A stretch of DNA of 64,000 bases from Nectonema munidae (taxonomy: Eukaryota; Nematomorpha; Nectonematoida; Nectonematidae). Positions 23,516 to 33,249 of the stretch are shown piece after piece. How positions within the stretch are numbered: position 1 is the stretch's first letter; every line of letters starts with the position of its first letter. Position numbers and translations under genes: made by a program. The notes beneath the pieces were generated by a model. The model worked only from the letters and a program-made list of their open reading frames with translations. It was not told the origin of the DNA and ran no database searches. Location of the stretch: contig JAUIRK010001055.1 in the NCBI GenBank assembly GCA_030549495.1, positions 185,001 to 249,000 on the forward strand. Direction: 5' to 3'.

Positions 23516-25357
23516 TTGGAATTTTATGAGGCCAACAAAGCTCTGTTCCCCCCCAGGTTCTGGAAGAACATCTTCTCGCAGGTTATGTCTTTCGATCCAG
23601 AGGACAACCCATGTCCGGATCCGGATGAGGACCAGATCCAATCCATTATAGACATTGCCTCTTGCAAAAACCTCCTCAAGTCCTACTCGGCCTCAGCAAG
23701 GCTCTTGGAACTACCTGCCAATGCCTCATTTCGGGTCTCGGCCCCCCTGTTTAGGCCCCCTAGGGACCTCAAGCATCGAGGCATTCTGAACATACTTCGG
23801 CGTGGATACAAGCCCAAACTGTCCTCCAACCTGCCCTTCCACTCCTTCTCGAGATTCTCGAGGCCCCCCGTGGGCCAAAGGGACTTCTTAGTCCAGCAGG
23901 TACTGCCTAAACTAGTCAGCCACGGCATTTTGGAGTTGGCCAGGAAACCAAGGATTATTTCTCCTTGTTTCCTAGTGCCCAAGGCCAACGGAAAGACCCG
24001 ACTCGTCGCAGACTTCGGCTTCACCAAGGATCTTTTTTCAACGCCGCCAATTCGCCTAACAGCCCCCTACCAATTAAGGTTCATTCCCGAAAACCTCAAC
24101 TGGGCCACCAGACTGGACCTCTCTGACGCCTTTTACGGAATCCGTATCCAAACAGCCTGGAGAAACTGCTTTTGCATCAAACTTGGTGGTCGAGTTTGGC
24201 AATTCACCAGGCTCCCTATGGGAGCTTGCTTTAGCCCAGCAATCCTCCAAAATACGATGCGTCGCCTGGTAGGCACTTTCAAGGCCAGACTTCCCCCCTC
24301 CCTTGGGCTCAGGGTCAAGATCATCGTCTATTTGGACGATTTTCTCCTCCTAGCCGACTCCCGAGACCTGGCTGGCCGGATCACCAGCCAGTTCACCTCT
24401 TTTTTGCAAGAGGAATGCGGGATCCGCATAAACTCGGACAAGTCCATTCTCCAGCCCACACAAGCCCTCGAGTTTCTCGGGGCCCGCCTCGATCTCGGCA
24501 ACAGGACGATGGGTGTCCCAGATGCCAAGAAAGAGGCCCTCCTCCGGGCACTCTGCGCCTTTTTGTTGGCGCAAAATTGTCCGGAGGTCCCCATCAAATG
24601 GAGGCAGAAGATCATGGGTATCCTGAACTATTACGCAGCAACACTCCCAGGAAAGTTCAGGATCATCTCCAACCTATATCACTGGGAAGATCTCGCCTCC
24701 TACGGTCAGCTGGTTCAGCTGGCTTTTCCCTACGTAATGGACACCATCTTGGTTCCCTGGAGCTTAGCCAAGTCCAGACAACTCAATGGTGAAGTTCACG
24801 TAGACGCATCCCTGATGGCTCTAGGCTTCCACACAAAGGAGGGCTCATGGTGCTTCCCCCTGCAAGCCCCTGGATGGAACATCGCAGATTTGGAACTCCT
24901 CGCCATCATACTTGCTCACTTCACATGGCCATCCCGGAAGATTCTTTCGGACTCAATGGCCGCAATTGGAGCCATCCGCAAACTGGGCAGCAGCTCCTGG
25001 CGTCAAGGCATCCTGCTTCTCTGGCTAGAAGCCTCCAGTGACTGGAAAGATGCCCTGCGCTCCTCAATTGAATATGTAAAGTCCGAAGACAACCCGGCGG
25101 ACGAGCCGTCCCGCCGCCAGTCTTCCGCCAAAAGCCACGCCCTTAATATCTGGGACTGCCAGATTACTTTGGATTCCAAAGTTTGGAGAGACTTCTTCAA
25201 CCATATCCTATTAGCCTTCAAGTGGATCACTGAAGACAGGATGAAGAAGTTCTCCCCCACAGAGCCTGTGCAAAGGAACCACAATGCCATGAAGATAGAC
25301 CCTATCGACTGCCCACTTGGCGCCAAGACGACAGCAGAAGATTCTTCTCATTGGTAA
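23516..25357 (+). CDS. reverse transcriptase-RNase H region of the GC-rich retroelement
   Basis: Readable sense covers an RT with the expected order of blocks: LVPKANGKTRLVADF, LDLSDAFYGIRI, RLPMGACFSPAILQNTM, the YLDD active site, GIRINSDKSILQPTQ and LEFLGARLDL. An RNase H follows with HVDASLMALGF, LELLAIILAHF, LSDSMAAIGAI and VKSEDNPADEPSR. The closest architecture I know is the RT-RNase H of DIRS-type elements, but neither a methylase-like domain nor a tyrosine recombinase follows. Only about 130 bp separate the stop from the 3' promoter-like segment. Part of a fossil element. Confidence 0.82.
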   Translation: MEFYEANKALFPPRFWKNIFSQVMSFDPEDNPCPDPDEDQIQSIIDIASCKNLLKSYSASARLLELPANASFRVSAPLFRPPRDLKHRGILNILRRGYKPKLSSNLPFHSFSRFSRPPVGQRDFLVQQVLPKLVSHGILELARKPRIISPCFLVPKANGKTRLVADFGFTKDLFSTPPIRLTAPYQLRFIPENLNWATRLDLSDAFYGIRIQTAWRNCFCIKLGGRVWQFTRLPMGACFSPAILQNTMRRLVGTFKARLPPSLGLRVKIIVYLDDFLLLADSRDLAGRITSQFTSFLQEECGIRINSDKSILQPTQALEFLGARLDLGNRTMGVPDAKKEALLRALCAFLLAQNCPEVPIKWRQKIMGILNYYAATLPGKFRIISNLYHWEDLASYGQLVQLAFPYVMDTILVPWSLAKSRQLNGEVHVDASLMALGFHTKEGSWCFPLQAPGWNIADLELLAIILAHFTWPSRKILSDSMAAIGAIRKLGSSSWRQGILLLWLEASSDWKDALRSSIEYVKSEDNPADEPSRRQSSAKSHALNIWDCQITLDSKVWRDFFNHILLAFKWITEDRMKKFSPTEPVQRNHNAMKIDPIDCPLGAKTTAEDSSHW

Positions 25358-25373
25358 AGAAAGCTTGGCAAAA

Positions 25374-25423
25374 GGACGGGCTACGCCCCCTTGTTAACAG
25401 GAGAAGCTGTTAACTGCCCGTCC
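25374..25423 (+). repeat. imperfect hairpin after the RT/RNase H frame
   Basis: GGACGGGC (25374-25381) pairs with GCCCGTCC (25416-25423), and GTTAACA (25393-25399) pairs with TGTTAAC (25408-25414). The minus-strand copies keep the outer arms, with one or a few changes in the inner arm. It could be an RNA structure in the 3' untranslated part. Confidence 0.6.
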
Positions 25424-25461
25424 AATAGCGAGCCAGCCCGGGCTTCCGCTGCTCCACCAAG

Positions 25462-25470
25462 TATATAAGG
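25462..25470 (+). promoter_or_regulatory. TATA box near the 3' end of the GC-rich retroelement
   Basis: TATATAAGG is followed about 25 bp later by the CT-rich tract that also forms the first bases of the full-length copies. That is the spacing expected for a TATA-driven start, and the insertions begin near that start. The same box is present in the other copies that include this region. Promoter activity is inferred. Confidence 0.55.
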
Positions 25471-25670
25471 CAGCCACGCACAGGCCTATTTCTCTTTTTT
25501 CTCTCTCACTTCGTCACGCTACTCCCCACCCACCACTCCCTTGATGCTACGAAAGCCTCGCATTGGCTTTCCAGTCCCCGATGAAGCTGCTTGGGTCAAG
25601 AGGGAAACACGAAAGACATCCAAACGTTCACTGGATCCCAGATGACGTCTAGAAGATCTCGACACCTCCC

Positions 25671-25697
<27 letters not shown>
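25671..25697 (+). repeat. internal poly(A) tract of the GC-rich retroelement
   Basis: An A-run lies between CACCTCCC and GGATTCC about 120 bp before the element's end. The same tract has different lengths in the other copies (about 16286-16309, 16490-16514 and 20846-20882). Confidence 0.8.
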
Positions 25698-25701
<4 letters not shown>

Positions 25702-25774
25702 TCCTTTTCAAACATATTCGTGCATATGTCTTCTTGTTATTTCTTGTGTGTGTTTTCCCCCTTGCCCATCTTTT

Positions 25775-25780
25775 AATAAA
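25775..25780 (+). promoter_or_regulatory. polyadenylation signal of the GC-rich retroelement
   Basis: An AATAAA sits about 45 bp before the position where two other copies switch to an A-run (16438 and the T-run at 20709-20719). It is thus a plausible signal for the transcript that was inserted. Confidence 0.55.
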
Positions 25781-26202
25781 TTCTGACAAGAAAACAAAGC
25801 AGCTCCAATCCAGGAGTGGCAGATTTCTAATCAGATTTTGATGATCTGTTGATGACCATAGTGGACAGAAATTATCCTTAAAAGGCTTTTTTTTTCCTTT
25901 TTTCAAAGTTTTACTGCTCATTAATTTTTTAAAAGCATTAGTTGTTTCTTATGTAAAATTTAAAGCTCAACTCAAATATTTTATTCTATTTTTGATTAGA
26001 TATATTTCCAAAGATATTCTTAGTATAACTAAAGGGACATTTACTGTCGAAATAACAACGAATATACCTTCATCAATATAAAAATGTTAATTTCTTAAAA
26101 TATTACAATAATTTATAAGTAAAAAACAAAATGAAAACGTAAATTTATTAAATATTTGTCTAGAAATTTTAATATAATAAAATAAATTTATTATAATTTT
26201 AT

Positions 26203-26383
26203 TAAGATGCTGGATTCGATAATTCAAGGTCTTGGGTTCGATCCCGCATCAAGCCTGCTTTCCTCATAGTTCGATACAAGCGGCGCAATTTTGCCTTCTC
26301 GATGAAAACACCCTATGGTACCTTTACCTTTATATCTAATCCCATAACTTAGATGTTTTCATTTGATGGTTGTTTATTGACAA
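26203..26383 (+). mobile_element. tRNA-like SINE, copy 1
   Basis: It holds an exact polymerase III B-box, GGTTCGATCCC at 26235-26245, with a weaker A-box-like region upstream. It aligns well with 51005-51175, including GCATCAAG-CT-CTTTCCTCA-AGTTCGATA and GGCGCAA-T-TGCCTT-TCGATG-AAACA. Two separate copies with a tRNA-type promoter support a tRNA-derived SINE. The source tRNA is not clear. Confidence 0.65.
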
Positions 26384-26433
26384 AATATTTCTTGTTACCC
26401 TTGAAGAGTCAGAGATTTTAATGAGATAGAACT

Positions 26434-26708
26434 AGGTATCTAATAAAATTTAGGAGTCGGAGTCGGTTTTTTTTAAATAAAGAAAAAAACTATTTGAATT
26501 CTGTTGTGTTTAAAAACAATTTTTGAGAAAGTTGCCAACTAATTTGAAAGATTATAATCTTGTTAGTTTTGATATCATTAATACGTTCAATACGATACCT
26601 TAATGATGCGATTGATACTTCGCATTAAAAAATAATAGACAGCATAGAACTATTTTTTTCTTTATTTTAAAAAAACCTACTCCAACTCCTAAATTTTATT
26701 AGATACCT
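26434..26708. mobile_element. foldback element enclosing a Penelope fragment
   Basis: Inverted repeats of about 57 bp (26434-26490 and about 26650-26708) begin AGGTATCTAATAAAATTTAG and match with few changes. The 130 bp inside them (26491-26618) match the Penelope-like element at about 14715-14850 on the same strand. The inverted repeats contain GGAGTCGGAGTCGG. A lone relative of one arm lies near 33430-33460. Confidence 0.65.
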
Positions 26709-26719
26709 AAGGAGTGAGC

Positions 26720-28300
26720 ACTCTTTAGTCGAAGTCGAAAGCGAAAAGTTGTTGTAAAAAGCTTTTATGTATTCGCAGTCAGAGTCGAATTTTTTAACTA
26801 TACTTGGAATCATTTTTGTAAGTACTAGGAGTTGGAAATTTTCCCCGATTCTCCAATCCTAGTTACTATTCAAAGAAATCTAGCATTTTGAATTCTTAAA
26901 CATTGATATCTGCTTTATCATCAAAAAAATAGTTGGTTTAATTTTTCTCATCGGTGACAGCAACACCCGATTCTTGAAAAAATTAAGATGGGAATCCATA
27001 AATGGATTTTCAGAAAAAGATTATACATCATGCTTTTTTTTGCAGAAATAAGAGAAAAGAGCTTCTCAGAGAAAAAGTTTTTTTATTAAATATTTTGGCT
27101 ACCGAATAAATCCATTTTATTAAATTTAAAGGTATCTTAAAAATATACCTATTTTTCAGATCTTTCTTTTTCTATTTTTAAGAGTTTTTTCTTATGTTCA
27201 TAGTTATAGGTGTGTTGTAGTATTCATGCTAATTTTTCGTAATATTTTCTTCAGATTATATAAAGTAGTCTTGATACCTTCTTTCTATAGTTTTGTTTTC
27301 ATTTTTAAGCCTTTACAATTTAAAAATTAATTCTCTAAAATGACTATATTTTCTCTTGATTATGCACGATAGAATTATTAAAAACTAACATTTTGTTTTA
27401 ATTTTTTAGTAGGTTTTATCAATTTTATCAGTCTATAATGTTTTCAAAAATATGTCTCTGACTAGATCTTTAATTTAATATATTTCATATCAATTAATTA
27501 ATCTTTTTGATAATTAGAAATTCACTTCAGGTGTCAATTAAATCTTTTTAAAACTTGGAATTTATTTTTTCAATATCTATTTTGATTAAAAGAACTTCGC
27601 TTATAAAAACAACTTTTAATCTTATTTTTATACATTTATTTAATTTACTAACATAACATTTTATTCAGTAAATAAAGTAGTTGATCTTTTAAATATTTCC
27701 AAGTGATTTAAACAAGTTTTATCCTCTTTAACTCTTGTTTTACTTATCTTTTGCCAAAATTTTTTTCCCTCCAATTCAAGCCTAATTTATATCTTTTAAA
27801 TCCTTTTCTGACAATTATCATGCTTTGAACGGGAGTGTCACGATTTCAAATCTTTAATCCTGCACTCGCACTTGGGATTAAAAACCACATTCATTTTATA
27901 ATATCCTATATAAGACGATCTATTTGACCGAGATTTATGGGTGAAATTATTATATTCAAGGTTCTATTGTCTATATAGGTATACTCTTGTAGTAAAAACA
28001 ATTGGCTCTTTAGCTAAAATTTGATCTTATATGTAGCACAGGAGAGCTTGACATTTGAGTAAAAATATAATTATATTCTATCGTTATATTCAAATGGTAT
28101 GTGTAAGAGTTATTTTTTTTTGTTGTTTTCTAACCTTGCTTCGCTTTCGAATAGCAAATTACTTTAAAATGTATGTAAAAAATTTGCATACGTGTACATA
28201 TCTCTTTTACATTTGCGCGTTTGACATAGTTAGATCTTATCTTAACAATTTTGTTATCATTGTAATGGACAATTGTGCCCTGTTTATCAGTGTAACAAAC
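26720..28300. other. AT-rich stretch, nothing recognised
   Basis: No supported gene, RNA or repeat on either strand. Confidence 0.45.
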
Positions 28301-28312
28301 ATAAAACCCCAT

Positions 28313-28495
28313 TTCTTTCTCTATTGTCATACATTGTATTAGAAACTGGTAAGAACATTTTGCGTAATGTTCCGTCTACCTTATATCCTTTAGTTCTTTG
28401 AGAAGACGATAATAAGTAAAGAAATTTTCTAAATAAAGACAGCAACAAATTGGATTTGCAATAACCAATGATTTTTTTGTAAGCAAAATGAATAT
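28313..28495 (+). repeat. dispersed direct repeat, copy 1
   Basis: It aligns with 33020-33240: TTGTATTAGAA, TATCCTTTAGTTCTTTGAGAAG, ACGA-ATAAGTAAA and AATAAAGA occur in the same order. The copies lie in direct orientation about 4.7 kb apart and bracket Ty3-like debris, so they may be old terminal repeats, or simply an interspersed repeat. Confidence 0.6.
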
Positions 28496-28779
28496 ATATA
28501 TTTTTTTGACAGCACTAAATACAAGAGAAAGAGATAAGAGAAGAACCTTTATTAGGCTTTAATAATAATATAGTAAAAAGTGAAGGTGCAAATATACTAC
28601 TGAAGGTAGTGTAATAGAGCTCTTTAGGTTATTATCAACTGTTCCTTTAAGTTATCAATTAAGGGGAATTGCATCAAGGTAACAGCATCAACGTTAGTTG
28701 CAGAAATTATTTGAAGTACGTATCAGTGGCAAGGTTAATGAATATAGCATATGTTTATTCATGTATTAGCAGGGACTTT

Positions 28780-29950
28780 CTTTAAAGATTCGAAAGTTAA
28801 TATTTCTTCGTTTAAACGAAAGTTTTTAGCCTTTATTAATGGTCTAATACAGTCTGAGTAATTCGGAATCCCCTTTGCAATATATGCAAAGAGTCCAATT
28901 ACGTCCTGCAGTTCTTTCCCATTTTTGGAATTGACAACATGAAGACTGGTTTCACTCTTTTTGGATCTGGTGAAATTACTTCTTTATTTATGTGGTAGCC
29001 GAAAGATCTATGCAGGTACTGGAATAAATGCATTTTTCTTCGTTTAAAGTGAGCGTGTTATTTTTCTTCATACGACGGTTTTGATCCTCCATATTCGATT
29101 ATCACTCCTATGTGTTGGTGTAGAAGACTGTTACCGACAATCATATCGCTTGCTAGATTTTTTATTACCTAAAACAGCACAGAGGCATACATTTGACCCA
29201 ACACTTTCCAGTGATTTGAGCTTCTTTTCCTCAATCTGCGAGTCCAATTTTACCTGAACCCATTCTTTTTTGGGTACGACGTTTTCATCAATAAAATTTT
29301 CGCCTGCTCCGGTATCAATAAGCGCTTTTAAGGTAATGTTGGACCCAATTTGTTCATCAACCAAAATAGTAGAATTATATCGGTTAAATGCAGTTATAGA
29401 AACATGTAGTTCTTTAAATCTATCAGATGATTGACAAACTGTAACAAAATATTCATTTTTTATCACATTATGAGGTGTTGTGGAAGACTTCAATACCACG
29501 TTGTGGAAAATGAATAACTAATAGTGTTAAGAACTTTTCTGAGCGATGTGAAGGGAACGTGCTTGGTCAAGCGCGAACTATGCCGTGAGAATCTTATTTT
29601 CCAACAGTCTTTGCCTGATGTCGCTCGATTGAATTCCATTAATTAAAGGATCTTTGATTGCTTCTTGTCTGTGAGTTTCTACACTCACCTCCTTAAATTC
29701 ACACTCTCTGCTTAGGTGTTTCAGCTGTTGCAATTACTCATCCAGGGATTCACCGTTTGATTGTTTACGAATTGAAGTAGGTGCAAAAAGCAAAAAGTTC
29801 ATTTTTGCTTTTTGCAAAAACCGTTTCAAGAAGGTTTATAAGGGTAGTGTAATCAGTATACTCGCAGATGTATTTGAAGACTTTTGATGATATGTGCGCA
29901 GTGCGTTGTCTCAATTTCTTTGTTTTGAGATCTTAGGTTATAAATAATTT
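28780..29950 (-). mobile_element. Ty3/gypsy-like retroelement fragment (fossil)
   Basis: Minus-strand remains in the order gag (SNGESLDE-type segment near 29750), aspartic protease (ALIDTGAGENFIDENVV near 29320) and the end of an RT domain (PDPKRV near 28945 and LFAYIAKGIPNYSDCIRPL near 28850). This order is typical of Ty3/gypsy elements. Most of the RT is missing and no integrase was found. It is broken many times and old. The protease part reads through best. Confidence 0.72.
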
Positions 29951-29959
29951 TTTTTTCAA

Positions 29960-30980
29960 ATACATTCAATATTTAAAAATTTTGATCTGATATATACATA
30001 AATATTTATATGTGCAGAAACGTAAGAAGGGATCAACCGGTACTTTTGCTTTCTTGGAGTAAACTAAGACAGCTCTTTTTTTTCAAACTTAGAGTATGAA
30101 TACAAGAAAACTTTTTTCAGGTTAAATGTGTCTTTTTCATGTCAAAAATATAGCTAATCATCCACAAGATTTTTCCCAATCGTATTGTAATTAGGAAAGA
30201 GATGTGAAATTAACTCAAAAGAAATTAAAATAAAAGTTTATCGAGAAAAGGGTAAAACACAAAGAATTCAATGCAGAATAAAATATGCTCAGCAAAAGTC
30301 ATCGATTTAGTGCTGTAATCATTGATCAAAATAAAATATGTAAACATTTCCCTTTTTCTTACATCAGGTAAAACAATCAGCAAAAAATAAATTATATCTT
30401 TTTTCGTTGTTATATCCTTAATAGTGTTCATAAAATAAAATGGCATATATGATTGCATGCTATAGAATCTATTTTTAAATGACACAATCTAGAAGTCTCT
30501 AGTAAATTATAATCTACTATAAGAGATGTTACGAGATGGAAAAGTTTTTGATGAAATATTGCATACTTTTATATGTTTAATTGATTTCTCCAATTTTAAT
30601 ACTATAACGACTGATCAACAATTTTGTCGGCTCTTTTACTCTAAATCATCCCTAACAGATGAAAATATACCGATCTTAATGAAATTATTAGTATTTTTGC
30701 TTATTTTAATGTTTGATCTTATTTTTATCTACAAATTTTGATATCTGTAGTCATGGCATATGATAAAACACAATAAATGAACAAGCATTCCACGTTGAAT
30801 GCTTTATAAAAGTTACTCAAATTTGATTCGTTCAAGATAATTAGTTCTTTTTATTTTTGAAAGTATATCAAAGTATTTTTATATTAAAAATAATTATGTA
30901 TATCAAGAAAAAACCAACAAAAATCAATATAATTTTATTTGTAATCAAAATGACTGCTGTGTCTATTAAAGATAGCGAAC
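29960..30980. other. AT-rich stretch, nothing recognised
   Basis: No supported gene or repeat. Two moderate frames (30225-30485 minus, 30526-30741 plus) are low in complexity and have no family resemblance. Confidence 0.4.
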
Positions 30981-30999
30981 TCATTCAAGTGTTATGAGT

Positions 31000-31760
31000 T
31001 TTTCTTAGAAACTATTTGCTTAAAAGTGTCTTAAGAACATAGAATAGTATTGTCTTCTCCTTTTTCTTCTTCCAACTCTTCATCGATCCAGGGTTTCTTT
31101 TCTAATCACTGCAAAATTGCTGTAATTTCTATAGAGATTTTTGGTAATTCGTCTAGGTATAAATTTTTAATTGTTTCAATTCACTTTCATTACTTTTCTG
31201 TGACAATTAATTTCGTCATTGTTTCTTTTACTAAAAATCATGGAGTCTAAAGGCAAAATGAGTGTAAAGATACCTTGGAGTGTTTTCACTGAAATTTTGT
31301 CCCTTCTGTCGAACTACGATCAAAGAAGGTTTGATGCTGAATTGAACCCAATATTGTGTGGTATCGAAATCAAGTATTTAGATAGCGCTTCCTATTCCCC
31401 TATCATCTGATCTATCATCAGCACGAATCAAATGATCTGTCAGAGAGGGTATATTCTACTACTTCACACTTCCCCAAAAATGCGTCGCTATGTGATTGGT
31501 CGTGATTTGTTGTGATGCGTTTTCTAGAAGAAAATGTTTATAACATCTTGAAGTTTTAATTTCGCATCCACCCATCTCTTTCACTATTTAAACTTTCGCT
31601 TGCTCAGCGAATCAGTTTTGGAATTTGCAAAGAAAGTCTTCAGAAGAAACAAATCGAGCCTTGATGATGTAAAATTGTGTGTAAGTAAGTACACCTTGTA
31701 TATACACCTTGTTGTTAACTAAATCAAGAAATTTTCGCTTAAGTTAAACTTTTGCGATTT
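31000..31760. other. possible LTR-element remnant
   Basis: The segment 31000-31430 has coding-like composition on both strands. The part at 31438-31690 is richer in CpG than its surroundings, with CTATTTAAACTTTCGC as a TATA-like box about 30 bp before GCGAATCAGT. This looks like a promoter-bearing terminal repeat or a host promoter. No partner repeat was seen. Confidence 0.25.
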
Positions 31761-31769
31761 GCGAGTTGT

Positions 31770-32870
31770 TTTCTCGAGCAATCATATAATTTTCACAATT
31801 ATCTTCATATCTTATCGTTATTATTCTCTGCAGAACTTTCAGTCGCGAGCTATATTTTCGCAAAATATCAACTTTTGTGGAATTTCGCAAAAATCAGTAT
31901 ATCTCTAGAATTTCATGATTTAAAGTATATGTCGCTGTGTTATCTCCAATAGATATATCTCCAATATCAATAGGGCAGTCAAAGATCAATAACGTGAAAT
32001 CTCTTTAAATTTAGGCCTAAATAAAAACCTATTTTTGATGTTTTAAGGTAATTTTATTAAAAAAATTTTATGTCAATAAAGTCAATAAATTTTCTTTAAG
32101 TCAAAAAAACCTTAAGACAAAAGATCTTTTTTTCATTTGAAAACTTTTTTTTGGGTGAAAAAGAAATGTTTAATTTTCCTTCACAAGACCTTTTTACTAT
32201 CATCTTCAATCTATTTGCTAAACTTGATACTCATTTTATATTTCTCAAATGAATGTTTTCTAACAATGATTGTCTTGTTAAAAGTCATCTTGTACTTAAA
32301 TAACTTCTGTTTTGTTAAATGTCAGTGGGAGGATAAGAAAGATTTGAGGTTGATAACTACCGTTTTCAAAATTAGTTTTAATACGTTAACTAAAGTCTAT
32401 TTTTAAAGAAAATTGTTTATTAATTTTTAGAGGCCAAAATATCTCTCCAAATTTTTACCCAAGTATACCTGATTTATATTGCCACATGGATCACAAGGGC
32501 CATCGTTGAGGAGCTTGCAGAAGAAAAATGTACCTTCATCAAAAGTATTTTGATTGGATGAAATATTTTTGATCATAGATCTAACTTTTATCTAAAATAA
32601 TTGTGCATTATCGCTTGATGGGCGATGTTAAGAAAAAACTAAAAATTATTTCTAAATATTATTTTTTATATTAAAATTATATTTATGATTATGTAAAGGA
32701 ATGAATCATAAACATTTATAAACTTTGCCTTATTATTCCCAATTTTTTAAAATTTTTAAAAAACAAATTGTTATAAAGGCATTTAATCATTTTCAAACAG
32801 TTTTGTTTCCAATATATGGCATAAATGTTCTCAAACTTACTTGCACAGCTATATGTTTTTATAATTTTTT
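31770..32870. other. AT-rich stretch, nothing recognised
   Basis: No supported feature on either strand. Confidence 0.4.
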
Positions 32871-32881
32871 CTTAAGTTAAG

Positions 32882-32990
32882 ACACTTGGGGCAAATTGAA
32901 AATTTTCAGGGGGAGGGGGGCAAAAATAAAACTGGGGGGGGGGGGGGCACTTGCCCCAAAAATATATAAGTATTGTGGGCTCTGCTCAGG
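32882..32990. repeat. G-run interspersed repeat, copy 2
   Basis: It aligns with 6734-6835, including two G-runs separated by CAAAAATAAAACT and the tail CACTTGCCCCAAAAATATATA. It ends just before the direct-repeat copy at 33020. Confidence 0.6.
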
Positions 32991-33019
32991 CATAGTCCTT
33001 GCTGCTTTGAATTATGTAC

Positions 33020-33240
33020 TTTTCTCTCTATTGACATACTTTGTATTAGAAGGCGAGTATCTATTTTTGCGAAATGTGGCGAAAGCTTTTTATCCTTTAG
33101 TTCTTTGAGAAGACGATGATAAGTAAATAAACTTTCTGAATAAAGATATCACAACCTTGAATCTGCACAACAACTACTTATTTATCATTATGCTTGAACT
33201 TTTTTTGTTAACAAAATGAATATATTCTACTTTTTTTACT
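33020..33240 (+). repeat. dispersed direct repeat, copy 2
   Basis: Partner of 28313-28495, with the same block order and roughly 75-80% identity by eye. Confidence 0.6.
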
Positions 33241-33249
33241 TTTTTAACA

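Larger units (their letters stand above)
21727..25816 (+). mobile_element. GC-rich RT/RNase H retroelement, near full-length copy 2 (fossil)
   Basis: About 4.1 kb. Order: CT-rich leader containing CACTTCGTCACGCTACTC, gag-like frame 21775-22560, an overlapping proline-rich region to about 23480, RT and RNase H to 25357, a hairpin at 25374-25423, a TATATAAG box at 25462, a second copy of the leader motif at about 25490-25526, an internal run of about 27 A at 25671-25697, AATAAA at 25775 and an end at CCAATCCAGGA. It looks almost whole with about one break. RT motifs include LDLSDAFYG, RLPMGACFSPA and VYLDDFLL. The short leader repeat at both ends and the absence of integrase or recombinase leave its class open (DIRS-like, LTR-like, or neither). 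Confidence 0.88.

Noticed and set aside
29860-30500. Moderate frames in AT-rich DNA
   Set aside because: Low-complexity hydrophobic or Lys/Phe-rich translations with no support.
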